From positions 1-64,000 of the forward strand of contig NZ_KB976986.1 in assembly GCF_000399665.1 (NCBI RefSeq): DNA of 64,000 nucleotides, in the 5' to 3' direction. The stretch's first letter is position 1; each line of letters begins with the position of its first letter. The notes under the pieces are model-generated. The model had not been told where the DNA came from and searched no databases. It saw nothing but the letters and a program-made list of their open reading frames with translations. This document shows positions 32,139 through 45,470 of the stretch, in pieces. The position numbers were made by a program, and so were the translations under genes. The stretch comes from Acinetobacter calcoaceticus ANC 3811 (GTDB lineage: Bacteria > Pseudomonadota > Gammaproteobacteria > Pseudomonadales > Moraxellaceae).

Positions 32139-33077
32139 ATGCGGACTTTAAAACCTCTCTCTATCATCTATAACCAGAAATCGGGTTTTCATGCTTCGAA
32201 GCATGAAGATATGTATGAACAATTAATGACTGTACTCACCGATTTTGGTTTTGAAATACAAGTTTTTGAATTATCAGAGGATGTCACCTTTGATGAGTTG
32301 ATGAACAAAGTCATCCATCGGCATAGTCAAAGTGCAAATTTAGGTGTTGTTGTGGCAGCTGGTGGGGATGGAACGTTAAATGCAGTCGCTTCAAAACTTC
32401 GACATACCAATATTCCTATGGGAATTTTACCTTTGGGGACTTTTAACTACGTCGCTAAAGTTTTAGATATTCCTTTAGATTTGTTAGAGGCGGCTGAAGT
32501 CATTGCTACAGGTACACCGCGTTCTGTACATATTGCGACTATTAACGATCATATTTATTTGAATAATGCGAGCCTAGGCCTTTATCCTTTATTTATAAAA
32601 AAACGTGAGCTCTACAATAAATACTTAGGACGTTTGCCTTTACATGCCTATACCTCGGCTTTGGATGTTTTATTAAGAGAAAATAAATCAATGAAGCTCT
32701 CCGTCACGGTTGATGGAAAAAAATATCCAGTTAAAACCCCACTAATTTTCTTTGGTAATAATCAACTGCAACTATGTGATATGAAATTAAGAATTGCTGA
32801 TTGTGCTGCACAGGGGAGAGTTGCTGGAGTGGTCATTACAAAAAGTGATAGGCTTAGTTTATTACATATGCTTTGGCAATGGATTCAGGGAAAGGTTGAA
32901 GAGACAAAAGATGTCTATAGTTTCTGTGCTGATCATGTCATCGTTGAATGTGCCAAAAAATCAAAACTTACTGTAGCTTTAGATGGTGAAATATTAGAAA
33001 TGAAAACACCATTAAATTTCACTGTAGAAAAGAATGCTCTAAATATTATGGTGCCAAATGTTATTACATCTGTCTGA
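32139..33077 (+). CDS. Diacylglycerol/lipid kinase family protein (DagK catalytic domain)
   Basis: 312 residues. The DAGK catalytic signature GVVVAAGGDGTLNAVASKL is near residue 70, followed by MGILPLGTFNYVAKVLDIP and a C-terminal beta domain ending VALDGEILEMKTPLNF, as in YegS/DgkB-type lipid kinases. No membrane span. The family phosphorylates diacylglycerol, phosphatidylglycerol or sphingosine-like lipids with ATP; the substrate here is unknown. It overlaps the metallophosphoesterase gene by 20 bp, so they form a coupled pair. Distinct from the membrane DgkA at 45469. Confidence 0.88.
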   Translation: MRTLKPLSIIYNQKSGFHASKHEDMYEQLMTVLTDFGFEIQVFELSEDVTFDELMNKVIHRHSQSANLGVVVAAGGDGTLNAVASKLRHTNIPMGILPLGTFNYVAKVLDIPLDLLEAAEVIATGTPRSVHIATINDHIYLNNASLGLYPLFIKKRELYNKYLGRLPLHAYTSALDVLLRENKSMKLSVTVDGKKYPVKTPLIFFGNNQLQLCDMKLRIADCAAQGRVAGVVITKSDRLSLLHMLWQWIQGKVEETKDVYSFCADHVIVECAKKSKLTVALDGEILEMKTPLNFTVEKNALNIMVPNVITSV

Positions 33078-33816
33078 TTTGCATTTTGGAACAGAAATCG
33101 AGGCCTGTTTAGATGCGATTCGGCTTTTTTGTAGCCAACATAAACCTGAAGTTATTGTAGTGAGTGGAGATATCACTCAGCGAGCCCGATATAAACAGTT
33201 TTATAATTGTCGTCAATTTTTAGATAGTCTTAATATTCCCTATCTTATTGTACCGGGGAATCACGATATTCCTTTGTATCATGTCTGGAATCGTTTTTTT
33301 TCTCCATTTACTCGCTATCAATATTTCTTTGGTCAACTTGAGCCTACATTAGAAACTGAGCATTTTTATATCGTTGGCGTAAATAGTATACGCCGCCGTT
33401 ATCATACTCGTGGACATATTTCGATTGAGCAAATTCAAACGACATATGAGCGATTACAGCAAGGGCCAGCGAATAAAATCAAATTAGTGGTTTTTCATCA
33501 GCCTTTTTATACTCCGCCTGATGATGAGCATGGTATTAAAGATTGTCCTGTATTGGGAAAAATGGCTCTTGAGAAATGGAGTAGGACAGGGCTATTTGGT
33601 ATGTTACATGGGCATTTACATAAAACGGCTGTATATGATTTAACGCAGATTTATCAATTAGCAATAGATCATCCTATTTATGATATTCATGCAGGCACAG
33701 CGACATCTAGCCGTTTGCATTATCATGTTCCAAATAGTTTTAATGTCATTTCTAATGAAGGGAAAATTAATCATTATTGGTTTAATTACGATTTAAAGAT
33801 TTTTCAATTAATTTAA
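33058..33816 (+). CDS. Calcineurin-like metallophosphoesterase
   Basis: 252 residues starting inside the end of the lipid-kinase gene. All five metal-binding blocks are seen: LHLSDLHFG, VVSGDITQR, VPGNHDIP, VVFHQPFY and LHGHLHK, an arrangement like CpdA-type 3',5'-cAMP phosphodiesterases and class III phosphodiesterases. No signal peptide. Coupling to a lipid kinase suggests a role in phospholipid or nucleotide phosphate metabolism, but the substrate is unproven. Confidence 0.9.
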   Translation: MLLHLSDLHFGTEIEACLDAIRLFCSQHKPEVIVVSGDITQRARYKQFYNCRQFLDSLNIPYLIVPGNHDIPLYHVWNRFFSPFTRYQYFFGQLEPTLETEHFYIVGVNSIRRRYHTRGHISIEQIQTTYERLQQGPANKIKLVVFHQPFYTPPDDEHGIKDCPVLGKMALEKWSRTGLFGMLHGHLHKTAVYDLTQIYQLAIDHPIYDIHAGTATSSRLHYHVPNSFNVISNEGKINHYWFNYDLKIFQLI

Positions 33817-34120
33817 CTTATAAAAATTATATAAGACATTTAACTTAAGAGTAGATTGATAAAATTTTATCCATTACAATGCCTAAGCTTTAAATTCTAT
33901 ATATAGGGAATAGGAAAACATTCTAAATGTTTTATCATTTTAAAAATAATATTAATGGATACATAAAAATTTTAACTATATAAAAAGCCGCAATTTTCAA
34001 GCAGCTATAATAATGGTTTTAGTATTTTATGGAATTTAATAATATTTTATAAAATGAGTATCTATTTGACTTAATATTTTAGAAGAACTTAATAATTATT
34101 TAAAACTTCATGGTGGAAAA
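33817..34120. other. Very AT-rich spacer before the giant adhesin
   Basis: 304 bp, mostly A and T, with no coding frame or hairpin of note. It probably carries the adhesin promoter; such AT-rich DNA is a typical target of H-NS-like silencing (inference). Confidence 0.4.
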
Positions 34121-37100
34121 ATGGTACAAGTATCATTAATGGCAAATAATGCTTCAAAAAATAATATAGTTGATATTGATGTAGGCCAGACAAAAAATAT
34201 TGTAATAGATCCTAAAACAATCGCAAAACTTGATATAAATCCAGACAAAATTGCTTCAATAACAAGAGATGGAAATAATGCAATTATTCATCTAAAAGAT
34301 GGAACTGAAATTGTTTTAGAAAACTTTTTTATTAGCGAAAACCCGCAAATTCTTTTAAATGAAGGGCAGAGTTATTGGACTGCCAATTTGGGTGAAGATG
34401 CCACCGGACAGACCACCGTTAATTATTTAGAATTAAAAGATGCACCAAAGTTTATAGATTCTTCCTCTTCTGTACCTATCTGGTCTGGAGTAGTCAGTGC
34501 GTTAGCGGGCGCAGGAACGATTGCTTTATTGTCACGGGAAGATCCTAAAGATACGACACCCCCTGAGCCAGGTAATTTAATTCTCAAAAATCTTTTAGAT
34601 TCAGGGGCATCAACAACGGATCAGATTACGCAAGATAAAAACTTCAATTTAAAGCTTGAAGGTCAGGAAAGTGGCAGCCGAGTAACGTATTTGATCTCTA
34701 CCGATGATGGTAAGACGTGGCAAGAAACAACAGTAGCTCAAAAAGATTTAGTTGACGGAAGTTATCTTTACAAAGCTGTAGTAACAGACCGGGCTGGAAA
34801 TGCATCGGAAACCACTATACAAAAAATCGTTGTGGATGCCACCGCGCCAAAAGCAGGTGAACTAACTTTATCTGATTTGAGCGATACAGGTGTTTCAGCA
34901 ACAGATCAGATTACGCAAGATAATAATTTTACTTTGAAGCTAGCTCAACCGGTTGTGATCGGAGAACAAGCTGCGTTACTAGACCATTATGAAATTTCTA
35001 AAGATGAAGGAAAAACTTGGCAGGAAACAACAGCTGAACAAAAAGATTTAGCTGATGGTGTTTATCAATATAAAGCTGTGGTGACAGATGTTGCAGGTAA
35101 TACATCAGAAACTAATGTAAAAAAAGTCGTTGTAGATAATTCTTTAAATATTGAATCAACTACAGTAATTGTAAAGCCGATTACCGAAGACAATACAATA
35201 AGCCTAGTTGAAAAAGATCAAGTTATTCCTATAAGACTTGAAGTCGATAATCTACCAACAGATTTAAATAGCTCACTGACTTCAGTAAATACGACATTAA
35301 ACGATGTTGTTTATAACTTTCATTTCGATGAAGTGACCCAAGAATGGGTTGCTGAAATTCCAGCAGAGTTTCTGTGGTCAGAAGAGTCGCAAACCAATAT
35401 ATCAATTGATATCAGTCTTACTGATCAAGCTGGTAATACAGCGATTATTAAACAGACCCAAACTTATAATGTAGATCATACTCCGAATTCACCAATCCTA
35501 GATTCACTAACTGTTAACAATATAGATGGAGCTATCATTTCAGGTAGTGCATATAAAGGAAGCAAGGTCGATATCTACAATAAAAATGGTGATTGGCTTG
35601 CAAGTACAATAACTAATGATGAGGGTAAATTTACCTTACAAAACCTTTCAATTAGCTCAAATGATGAGGTTTATGCAGTTGCTACGCATAATGGATACAG
35701 CAGTGAAAATTCATCAATTGGACTAGTTGCTGAAGTTCCAGCTCTTAGTATTTTACGAATTAGTCCAGAAGGTGTAATCAGCGGCTATGCTACTGAAGGT
35801 AGTCATTTTATTGTAAAAGATCAGAATGGAAATATTCTACAAGAGTTTAACTCTATTGTATTTGATGAGTCAGGTATTACGCCTTTTAGTGTAATGGCAT
35901 TAGGTGAAGTTAGACCATTTACTTTGTCCCTTGATCAGCCTTTAGAGGAAGGGACTCAAATTATTATCTCTACAGATAAAGATAATGTTTCAGGCCATCC
36001 ACAATATATTACCGCAGACTATACACCCGCAGTATTTTTAGAAAATCCACAATTTGATATCAGTGGCGAAACTTTATCAGTACATGTCAATGAGCCGAAC
36101 AGCTTTATTCGTGCATTTTCTGGAGACGGCAATTTAATTGCTACAGGGGTTACAGATGAGCAAGGTTTTGCAAGTTTACCTGTGTTCCAGTTTTTAAAAG
36201 AAGGTGAATCGGTTACCGTACAAGTAGTAGATAAAAATCAAAATACGAGTGAAGCCCTAATCGAAGTTCCAAACTTTGCTTATATTCCATATGTTGAACG
36301 TATTACACAAGAAGGCTTAATTTCTGGATTTGCTGAAAATAATAGTACAGTAATCGTGCGTGATGCTGACGGTAATGAATTAGGAAAAGTTACAATAGGT
36401 GATGACAATAGTTGGAATGAATTTAGTCATTTTAGCTTGAGTGTAAACCGTCCTTTAATTGATGGAGAGCAGATTTCTGTTCAAATTATTGATAATAAAG
36501 GTTTGATGAGCCCTGAGCAGAATATTGTTGTAGATCTGACTCCTCCACCTGTTCCAACAGATTTAAATTTCAATGATGCTGGTGATTTAGTTTATGGTCA
36601 TGCAGAACCTTTCTCTGAAATTTTGGTTAAAGATGGACAAGGAAACATTCTTAATAAATGGTTTTGGAATAACTGGACCGACGAGAGTGGAAGTTTCTCG
36701 ATAGAACTAGGTATGTTTTTAACTAATGCTGAGACAATTTATGTTACGGCTACAGATGTAAATGGAAATATAAGTTTAGCTGCTCAGATACAGGCGCCTA
36801 ACTATGCTTTTGCCCCATATGTAGATAGCTTTACTTCGGACGGAGTGATAAGTGGGCAAGCTGAAAATAATAGTACTCTCGTTGTTAAAGATGCCAAAGG
36901 TGAAGTCGTAGCTGAAATTAAAGTCGGTGAAGATAACGGCTGGAATGGATCAAGTTATTTTAAACTCCAGCTTGATCGTCCTCTTGTTGATGGTGAGCAG
37001 TTGTTCTTATCAATTAAGGATGCCCGTGGACAAGTAAGCACCGATACTGTAATTACCGCTGATACAGTTGCTCCTACACCAGCCAGTAATTTAGTTTTCT

Positions 37101-40100
37101 CAGAAGATGGTTCATATCTTACGGGTGTAGCAGAACTGAATACTACGATTCAGGTTTTTGATCATAATGGTCAGCCATTGAATATATGGAATAATACCGT
37201 CAACTCGGACGGTACATTTACTGTTTTCTTAGGTAGCAATAATTTACATGGAGAGGCATTCACAGTCACTGTTAAAGACCAAGCAGGAAATGTGAGTGAA
37301 GCTGTTTCAATTAAAGCTCCACTTGATGATATTGCGCCAAATCCAATTAAAAATATGTTACTTGATGCAAACGGTCAAAACTTTACAGCGCAAGCAGAAG
37401 CAAATAGTCAGATTGAAGTTTTTGATTCATTGGGTAATCAGACGGGTTGGGGCTCTACAGATAGTGCTGGTAATGTCTCAGGCTCTTTCAATCAAACCTA
37501 TTTACATGGTGAAGAACTCACTTTTATTGTTATAGATCGAGTGGGTAACCGCAGTGTCGAATTTAAGCAAAATGCTTTAATTGATACCATTGCACCAAAT
37601 GCGATTGAAAATATCATCTTTAACGAAAATGGCCAAAGCTTTACAGCTCAGGCAGAAGCTGGAAGCTCTATTGATGTATTAGATCAGGCTGGAAATAAGA
37701 TTGGTTTTGGCTATACCGATAGCTCAGGTAATGTATCTGGTTATTTTCAGCAAGTTTACTTACATGGTGAGGAACTTACTTTTGTCGTGATTGATCGAGC
37801 TGGTAACCGTAGTGCAGAGATCAAGCAGAATGCTTTGAATGACGATGCCGCGCCAAATCCCATTGAAAATATTGTATTAGATATCAATGGTCAGAACTTT
37901 ACAGCTCAGGCTGAAGCAAATAGCCAGATTGAAATTAAAAATGCCAATGGTGATGTCATCGGCTATGGTTCCGCAGATAGCTCCGGCAATGTTTCTGGTT
38001 ACTTGTATCAGGTCTATTTACATGGCGAAGAGCTCACTTTTGTTGTCGTTGACCGAGCAGGTAACCGTAGTGCAGAGGTCAAGCAGAATGCTTTGATTGA
38101 TGATATTGCACCAAATGCGATTGAAAATATTGTACTCGACTCAAATGGACAGAACTTTACGGCACAAGCAGAAGCAAACACTCAAGTTGAAGTTAGAAAT
38201 GCTGCGGGTGAGGTCATCGGTTCTGGTTATGTAGATGGTGCTGGTAATGTCTCAGGTTATTTGAATCAGATTTATTTAAAAGGTGAGGAACTCACTTTTA
38301 TTGTAATTGACCGAGCGGGTAATCGTAGTGCTGAAGTCAAGCAAAATGCTTTAACAGATGATGTTGTACCAAATCCGATTGAAAATATTGTATTTGATAT
38401 CAATGGACACAACTTTACAGCTCAGGCAGAAGCAAACACTCAGATTGAAATCAAAAATTCTGTTGGTGAAGTCATAGGATATGGTTCAACCGATAGCATG
38501 GGTAATGTTTCAGGTTACTTATATCAGGTTCATTTACATGGAGAAGAGCTCACTTTTGTTGTAGTTGACCGAGCTGGTAACCGAAGTGCAGAGGTCAAAC
38601 AAAATGCCTTGATTGATGATATTGCACCAAATGCGATTGAAAACATCATCTTCAATGAAAACGGTCAAAACTTTACAGCGCAAGCTGAAGCAAATACTCA
38701 AGTTGAAGTTAAAAATGCTGTGGGTGAGGTTGTAGGTTTAGGTTATGTAGATAGTGCTGGTAATGTCTCAGGATACTTGAATCAAATTTACTTAAAAGGT
38801 GAGGAACTTACTTTTGTTGTGATTGATCAAGCCGGTAATCGCAGCGTTGAAGTAAAACAAACAGCCTTTCTTGATAATACTGCACCGGAAAATGCAACTA
38901 ATTTAATATTTAGTGAAGATGGTTCATTTCTAACTGGTATGGCTGAGCCAAATGCTACGATTCAGATATTTGATCAGAATGGTCAATTAGTAAATCTTTG
39001 GAATAATAATGTTAATTGGGATGGAACATTTAGCGTCTCATTAGATACTAATTACTTGCATGGCGAAGAATTTAAGGTAGTTGTAGTAGATCGGGCTGGT
39101 AATTTGAGTAGCGCGGTTACTGTAAAAGCGCCACTTGATGATATTGCTCCCATGGCTGCAAGTAATCTCACGTTCAGTGAAGATGGTTCCTCTCTTTCTG
39201 GTGTAGCTGAGTTAAATACCTTTATCCAGATTTTTGATCAGAATGATCAACAGGTGAATACGTGGAGTCAGAGTGTAAATGCTGATGGTACATTCAACAT
39301 TTCTCTAGGTAACTACAATTTACATGGTGAAGAATTTACAGTCATTGTTAAAGACCGAGCTGGAAATATGAGTGAAGCTGTTTCAGTTAAGGCTCCACTT
39401 GATGATGTTGCACCAAACCAAATTAAAAATATTGTATTTGATACGAATGGTCAAAATTTTACAGCACAGGCAGAAGCCAATACTCAGGTCGAAGTTAAAA
39501 ATGCTGCAGGTGAGATTATCGGTTCTGGTTATGTGGATGATGCTGGTAATGTGACAGGTTACTTGTATCAAGTCTATTTACATGGAGAAGAATTAACTTT
39601 CGTTGTCATAGATAGAGTGGGTAACCGTAGTGATGAAGTGAAGTTAAATGCTTTGATGGATACCATTGGACCAAATCCGATTGAAAATATTACCTTTAAT
39701 GAAAATGGTCAAAGCTTTACGGCACAAGCAGAAGCAAATAGTTTTATTGGGGTCAAAAATGCTGCGGGTGAGTTTGTCGGTTATGGTTATGTCGATAGCA
39801 CTGGTAATGTGATAGGTCACTTTAGCCAAGTTTATTTAAAAGGTGAGGAACTCACTTTTATCGTTATAGATAAAGCAGGCAATCAAAGTATTGAATTTAA
39901 GCAAAGTGCTTTGATTGATAATGTTGCACCAAATCCGATTGAAAACATCGTCTTGAATGAAAATGGTCAAAACTTTACAGCGCAAGCGGAAGCAGATAGT
40001 CGAATCGAAGTTAAAAATGCTGTTGGTGAGGTGGTGGGATCTGGTTCAACCGATAGCATGGGTAATGTTTCTGGTTACTTGTATCAGGTCTATTTACATG

Positions 40101-43072
40101 GCGAAGAGCTCACTTTTGTTGTCGTTGACCGAGCGGGGAACCTTAGTACAGAGGTCAAGCAGAATGCTTTGATTGATGATACCGCACCAAATCAGATTGA
40201 GAATATTGTGCTCGACTCTCACGGTCAAAACTTTACGGCGCAAGCAGAAGTAAATACTCGGATTGAAGTCAAAAATGCTGCGGGTGAGGTGATAGGTTCT
40301 GGTTATGTAGATGGTGCGGGTAATGTGTCAGGTTATTTTAATCAAGTCTATTTACATGGAGAGGAATTAACTTTCATCGTTGTAGATATAGCAGGTAACC
40401 GAAGTATTGAGGTTAAACAAAATGCTTTAATTGATGATGTCGCACCGCCAGCTGCTGCAAATATTACATTAGCCTCAGACGGATTGCTTTTTGGTGAGGC
40501 TGAACCAAATACAACTGTTGAAATTATTGATCAATATGGTGCAGTTATCACAACAATGTATGTTGGATATGATGGAAAATTTTATCAATGGATCAATCTG
40601 AGTCAATATCAGACACAAAATTTGAGTATTGTTGTCAAAGATATTGCTGGCAACCGAAGTGAAGTTGTTCATCAGTTAGTACCTGTATTTACGAACTCAC
40701 CAATTGCTGCAACAGAGCTAAAATTGGATGTTGATGGCCATATTCTTACAGGTAAGGCGACAGTAGGAATGACGATTGTTGTTACATCCGCGGATGGTCA
40801 AAGCATTAATTGGGGGTGGAACAGTGTCGTGAACGAAGATGGTAGTTTTGCTATTGAGTTAAATGACTATTATCTAAAGGGACAGATATTACAAGTTCGA
40901 GTTTATGACCAAAATACCAATCAATATAGCCCAATCTCTGAAATTATTGCGCCTTTAGACAATATTGCTCCAGTGATTGACGATGTGGTGATTAACAATG
41001 ATGGTCAGGGAATTTCAGGCCACACTGATTCAAAAGCAATCATTCAGGTAATGGATGCGGATGGGAATTTACGAGCAGAATCTCAATCGGATGAATTAGG
41101 ATATTTCAATGCTAATATTTATCCACCTATATTACGTGGAGAGCAATTATTTATCACGGTAATAGATTTAGCCAAAAATATAAGTACACCATTGAATATT
41201 ACTTTTAATGCAGATACTAATGCACCTCCATCAGCAGAGCATATTGTTGTTTCTGAAAATGGTTTGTTTATTGAGGGGACTGCTTTAGCAAGTAGTTATG
41301 TATATATTTTTGATGTGTATACTAATCATATTGGTGGTGGTTCTGTAGATGAAACAGGACACTTTAATATCCAGTTGTACTCACCTCAGGTGAGTGGACA
41401 GACCTTACGCATTGTTGTGGAACAAAATGGCTATCTAAGCACTTACACCGAAATTACCGCACCTATAGATATCGTCGCACCAAATGCAGCAACTCAGCTT
41501 GTCTTAGAAGATGGAAATGTACTTTCAGGACAAGCGGAAGCATATTCAACTGTTAATATTTTTGATGATAATAATTTAGTTGGTCAAACTACTGTCAGAA
41601 ATGATGGAAGTTTCACAACATACTTATGGTCACAATATTGGCATGGTGAAACATTGACGGTAAAAGTAGTTGATGCCAATCAAAATGAGAGTGAGGGTAC
41701 AACGGTTGTTGCTATAAATGATACAACAGCACCGAATGTAGCCACACAGCTTGCTATGAAGGGATGGGATGAGCTCACGGGGCATGCAGAAAGTAAGGCT
41801 ACTCTTGAAGTTACATATCATTTTGCTGATCAAGAACCTTTTGTAACAAATACTATGGTCATGGCAGATGGAACTTTCTCTACTTATATGTATGAGAATG
41901 CGACATCATTTGATATTACTGTTATTGATCGTGCAGGAAATCGTAGTGAAACTATCAGCAAAGCGATTAATGATTTACCTAAGATCACGGTTGATCAGTT
42001 TATAGGTGATGCTACAGATAATACTTATATCATTGATACTATAGGTGATTTTGTTCAAGAATATATTGTTGAGCCGTATGCAACATATAAAGATGTTTGG
42101 ATTGATGATAGCTATACATATCCAGAATGGGTCACTGAAGGTCATTATGAACAGATATGGTTTGTTGATGGTTATTATGATTCACAATGGGTCACAAGCG
42201 GTTATTCAACTGTACAAAAAATATATATAAATCAGGATAATATAACTTATATAGATAATGGAACATCAGAGAGCGACTATAGTCGATATGAACAACAATA
42301 TTATGATTTTGCGAATGGACAATGGCAAGAAGGTTATGAATTGACCTATATACGTTCAGACGAAGGCTGGGTTGATACTAGTCATTATGAAGACGTTTAT
42401 GTTGATCTGAGTCGTTATGAAGATGTTTGGGTAGATACTAGCCACTATCAAGATGTTTTCGTAGAAAGCGGTTATTGGCAGAGTCAACTTGTTGAATCTG
42501 GCTACAGAGATGTTGATTTTGGTGGACACGATAAAATAATTAGCTCTGTTAGTTATAGTTTGGTTGGATATTCTGATTGGTCGACAGGTCTAGAAAGCGG
42601 GCGTTATGTAGAAGACTTGGAGTTGGTTGGTTCTGCTCATCTGAATGCAACAGGTAATGCTTTAGATAATCTTTTAACAGGTAACTCTGGTAATAACGTT
42701 TTGAATGGGCGTGAAGGTAACGATACCTATATGACTAATGACGGTGCTGATACCATTTTGTTCCAATTGCTAAATAGCCAAGATGCGACTGGCGGGAATG
42801 GACACGACACGGTGTTAGATTTTACTTTAGGTGATGTAAGAACTGACCTCCAAGCTGACAAAATTAATTTAAGTGAACTATTAATTGACTATTCTAGAGA
42901 TCCGAGCACATTAGCTAAATTTATTACTGTAGAACAAGATGCTGGAAATACGACTATTAGTCTTGACCGAGATGGTGAGGGTACAATATTTAGTAGTATT
43001 TCATTGATTACTTTAAATCATGTAAATACAACCTTGGATGAACTGTTGAATAATCAGCAAATCATTGTTTAA
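34121..43072 (+). CDS. blp1: BLP1-like giant type I secreted adhesin (Bap-like protein)
   Basis: 2983 residues. Residues about 8-110 form a BapA-prefix-like N-terminal domain, followed by a Gly/Ala-rich hydrophobic stretch ([20 protein letters not shown]). Next are two Ig-like modules with [18 protein letters not shown], then variable Ig-like modules, then a regular array of 86/88-residue modules (about 984-2107) with FTAQAEAN and [10 protein letters not shown] motifs, then more diverged modules. An aromatic short-repeat segment (about 2653-2803), one RTX-like nonapeptide stretch ([17 protein letters not shown]) and a VCA0849-type secretion signal ending NNQQIIV close the protein. It is expected to be exported by a type I system and retained at the cell surface for adhesion and biofilm formation. 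The start at 34121 has GGTGGAA just upstream; an in-frame ATG at 34139 is an alternative. Confidence 0.88.
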   Translation: MVQVSLMANNASKNNIVDIDVGQTKNIVIDPKTIAKLDINPDKIASITRDGNNAIIHLKDGTEIVLENFFISENPQILLNEGQSYWTANLGEDATGQTTVNYLELKDAPKFIDSSSSVPIWSGVVSALAGAGTIALLSREDPKDTTPPEPGNLILKNLLDSGASTTDQITQDKNFNLKLEGQESGSRVTYLISTDDGKTWQETTVAQKDLVDGSYLYKAVVTDRAGNASETTIQKIVVDATAPKAGELTLSDLSDTGVSATDQITQDNNFTLKLAQPVVIGEQAALLDHYEISKDEGKTWQETTAEQKDLADGVYQYKAVVTDVAGNTSETNVKKVVVDNSLNIESTTVIVKPITEDNTISLVEKDQVIPIRLEVDNLPTDLNSSLTSVNTTLNDVVYNFHFDEVTQEWVAEIPAEFLWSEESQTNISIDISLTDQAGNTAIIKQTQTYNVDHTPNSPILDSLTVNNIDGAIISGSAYKGSKVDIYNKNGDWLASTITNDEGKFTLQNLSISSNDEVYAVATHNGYSSENSSIGLVAEVPALSILRISPEGVISGYATEGSHFIVKDQNGNILQEFNSIVFDESGITPFSVMALGEVRPFTLSLDQPLEEGTQIIISTDKDNVSGHPQYITADYTPAVFLENPQFDISGETLSVHVNEPNSFIRAFSGDGNLIATGVTDEQGFASLPVFQFLKEGESVTVQVVDKNQNTSEALIEVPNFAYIPYVERITQEGLISGFAENNSTVIVRDADGNELGKVTIGDDNSWNEFSHFSLSVNRPLIDGEQISVQIIDNKGLMSPEQNIVVDLTPPPVPTDLNFNDAGDLVYGHAEPFSEILVKDGQGNILNKWFWNNWTDESGSFSIELGMFLTNAETIYVTATDVNGNISLAAQIQAPNYAFAPYVDSFTSDGVISGQAENNSTLVVKDAKGEVVAEIKVGEDNGWNGSSYFKLQLDRPLVDGEQLFLSIKDARGQVSTDTVITADTVAPTPASNLVFSEDGSYLTGVAELNTTIQVFDHNGQPLNIWNNTVNSDGTFTVFLGSNNLHGEAFTVTVKDQAGNVSEAVSIKAPLDDIAPNPIKNMLLDANGQNFTAQAEANSQIEVFDSLGNQTGWGSTDSAGNVSGSFNQTYLHGEELTFIVIDRVGNRSVEFKQNALIDTIAPNAIENIIFNENGQSFTAQAEAGSSIDVLDQAGNKIGFGYTDSSGNVSGYFQQVYLHGEELTFVVIDRAGNRSAEIKQNALNDDAAPNPIENIVLDINGQNFTAQAEANSQIEIKNANGDVIGYGSADSSGNVSGYLYQVYLHGEELTFVVVDRAGNRSAEVKQNALIDDIAPNAIENIVLDSNGQNFTAQAEANTQVEVRNAAGEVIGSGYVDGAGNVSGYLNQIYLKGEELTFIVIDRAGNRSAEVKQNALTDDVVPNPIENIVFDINGHNFTAQAEANTQIEIKNSVGEVIGYGSTDSMGNVSGYLYQVHLHGEELTFVVVDRAGNRSAEVKQNALIDDIAPNAIENIIFNENGQNFTAQAEANTQVEVKNAVGEVVGLGYVDSAGNVSGYLNQIYLKGEELTFVVIDQAGNRSVEVKQTAFLDNTAPENATNLIFSEDGSFLTGMAEPNATIQIFDQNGQLVNLWNNNVNWDGTFSVSLDTNYLHGEEFKVVVVDRAGNLSSAVTVKAPLDDIAPMAASNLTFSEDGSSLSGVAELNTFIQIFDQNDQQVNTWSQSVNADGTFNISLGNYNLHGEEFTVIVKDRAGNMSEAVSVKAPLDDVAPNQIKNIVFDTNGQNFTAQAEANTQVEVKNAAGEIIGSGYVDDAGNVTGYLYQVYLHGEELTFVVIDRVGNRSDEVKLNALMDTIGPNPIENITFNENGQSFTAQAEANSFIGVKNAAGEFVGYGYVDSTGNVIGHFSQVYLKGEELTFIVIDKAGNQSIEFKQSALIDNVAPNPIENIVLNENGQNFTAQAEADSRIEVKNAVGEVVGSGSTDSMGNVSGYLYQVYLHGEELTFVVVDRAGNLSTEVKQNALIDDTAPNQIENIVLDSHGQNFTAQAEVNTRIEVKNAAGEVIGSGYVDGAGNVSGYFNQVYLHGEELTFIVVDIAGNRSIEVKQNALIDDVAPPAAANITLASDGLLFGEAEPNTTVEIIDQYGAVITTMYVGYDGKFYQWINLSQYQTQNLSIVVKDIAGNRSEVVHQLVPVFTNSPIAATELKLDVDGHILTGKATVGMTIVVTSADGQSINWGWNSVVNEDGSFAIELNDYYLKGQILQVRVYDQNTNQYSPISEIIAPLDNIAPVIDDVVINNDGQGISGHTDSKAIIQVMDADGNLRAESQSDELGYFNANIYPPILRGEQLFITVIDLAKNISTPLNITFNADTNAPPSAEHIVVSENGLFIEGTALASSYVYIFDVYTNHIGGGSVDETGHFNIQLYSPQVSGQTLRIVVEQNGYLSTYTEITAPIDIVAPNAATQLVLEDGNVLSGQAEAYSTVNIFDDNNLVGQTTVRNDGSFTTYLWSQYWHGETLTVKVVDANQNESEGTTVVAINDTTAPNVATQLAMKGWDELTGHAESKATLEVTYHFADQEPFVTNTMVMADGTFSTYMYENATSFDITVIDRAGNRSETISKAINDLPKITVDQFIGDATDNTYIIDTIGDFVQEYIVEPYATYKDVWIDDSYTYPEWVTEGHYEQIWFVDGYYDSQWVTSGYSTVQKIYINQDNITYIDNGTSESDYSRYEQQYYDFANGQWQEGYELTYIRSDEGWVDTSHYEDVYVDLSRYEDVWVDTSHYQDVFVESGYWQSQLVESGYRDVDFGGHDKIISSVSYSLVGYSDWSTGLESGRYVEDLELVGSAHLNATGNALDNLLTGNSGNNVLNGREGNDTYMTNDGADTILFQLLNSQDATGGNGHDTVLDFTLGDVRTDLQADKINLSELLIDYSRDPSTLAKFITVEQDAGNTTISLDRDGEGTIFSSISLITLNHVNTTLDELLNNQQIIV
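37070..40441 (+). repeat. Tandem array of thirteen 86/88-codon Ig-like modules
   Basis: Unit starts (the Ala-Pro before [11 protein letters not shown] motifs) fall at 37070, 37334, 37592, 37850, 38108, 38366, 38624, 38882, 39146, 39410, 39668, 39926 and 40184. Ten units are 258 bp and three (37070, 38882, 39146) are 264 bp with a distinct FSEDGS / NNTV / GTF subtype. Identity between units is high, so the array is a recombination and assembly hazard. Confidence 0.93.
42077..42530 (+). repeat. Aromatic short-repeat segment in the BLP1-like adhesin
   Basis: Degenerate repeats of about 10-11 codons with the pattern [11 protein letters not shown]: for example [47 protein letters not shown] and [10 protein letters not shown]. 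Rich in Tyr and Trp and acidic, unlike the surrounding Ig modules. It lies just before the RTX-like region and secretion signal. Confidence 0.85.
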
Positions 43073-43091
43073 TATTATTATTTTTATTAAT

Positions 43092-43119
43092 AAAAGAGGC
43101 TATGAAAATAGCCTCTTTT
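43092..43119 (+). terminator. Terminator of the BLP1-like gene
   Basis: AAAAGAGGCTA (43092-43102), loop TGAAAA, TAGCCTCTTTT (43109-43118), 20 bp after the stop codon. Confidence 0.9.
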
Positions 43120-43198
43120 ATTTTGTGCTTTAATTTTAATAAAAACTCTTCACAACTTGTTAAAAAATGACCAAAAAAGATAAGTTTTTTTTCATTTT

Positions 43199-43230
43199 CC
43201 CCTTGAAGCCTTTTTTTTCATCCCCACAAA
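43199..43230 (+). promoter_or_regulatory. Sigma-32 (heat-shock) promoter of groESL
   Basis: CCCCTTGAAG (43199-43208) and CCCCACAAA (43222-43230), with 14 bp between TTGAA and CCCCA, closely match the RpoH consensus (CTTGAA, 13-15 bp, CCCCAT). About 80 bp upstream of the groES start. Confidence 0.8.
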
Positions 43231-43312
43231 AGTGACATCTAAATATTTTGTTATTGCTCTGGATTAAGGCAATAGCAATTAATCAAAAAGACTAAGTCTG
43301 GTGGAGTTAATT

Positions 43313-43603
43313 ATGAGCAACATTCGTCCATTACATGATCGCGTTGTAATTCGTCGCGTAGAAGAAGAAACCAAAACTGCTGGTGGTATTTTACTTCCAG
43401 GTTCTGCTGCTGAAAAACCATCTCAAGGTGAAGTAATTGCAGTAGGTAATGGTCAAATCACTGAGAATGGCGTACGTGCTTTGGATGTTAAAGTTGGTGA
43501 CAAAGTATTGTTTGGTACTTATGCAGGTACAACAGTGAAAGTAAGTGGTGAAGAACTCTTAATCATGAAAGAGTCAGATATTTTAGCTGTGTTGGAAGGC
43601 TAA
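43313..43603 (+). CDS. groES: Co-chaperonin GroES
   Basis: 96 residues from the ATG at 43313, with GGAG six bases upstream; the in-frame GTG at 43301 overlaps that site and is not the start. The sequence [20 protein letters not shown], the mobile loop [20 protein letters not shown] and the C-terminal [10 protein letters not shown] are typical. It forms the heptameric lid of GroEL. First gene of groESL behind a heat-shock promoter. Confidence 0.98.
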   Translation: MSNIRPLHDRVVIRRVEEETKTAGGILLPGSAAEKPSQGEVIAVGNGQITENGVRALDVKVGDKVLFGTYAGTTVKVSGEELLIMKESDILAVLEG

Positions 43604-43643
43604 TCAATCCATAACTCAATCCATTATCAGATTCAGTATTTAA

Positions 43644-45296
<1,653 letters not shown>

Positions 45297-45317
45297 TAAC
45301 GCATCAACCCCTTAACC

Positions 45318-45349
45318 AAAAAAATCCCTGTTTTATACAGGGATTTTTT
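45318..45349 (+). terminator. Terminator of groESL
   Basis: AATCCCTG (45323-45330), loop TTTTATA, CAGGGATT (45338-45345) and T run, 25 bp after the groEL stop. Confidence 0.92.
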
Positions 45350-45470
45350 ATTTTTACGTGATTTTAAGAAATAGTTAAGTTCAATCACTTATATTAAAAA
45401 ACAGGAACAGCAGCTAGAAGTTCCTCTTTGTTACAACCATGCTTATTTACTTATAAGCATGGTTTTTTTT
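45350..45470 (+). ncRNA. Candidate small RNA between groEL and dgkA
   Basis: A second, strong plus-strand terminator (AACCATGCTTAT, loop TTACTT, ATAAGCATGGTT, eight T residues; 45435-45470) lies about 90 nt beyond the groEL terminator with no coding gene in between. Upstream is a GGAAC...GTTCC stem near 45403-45424 and a TATATT box at 45390-45395, but no good -35 element. A short independent transcript is possible; readthrough backup termination is the alternative. Confidence 0.35.

Noticed and set aside
37070..40441. CRISPR array
   Set aside because: The regular spacing comes from in-frame protein modules of 86/88 codons, not short repeats with unique spacers.
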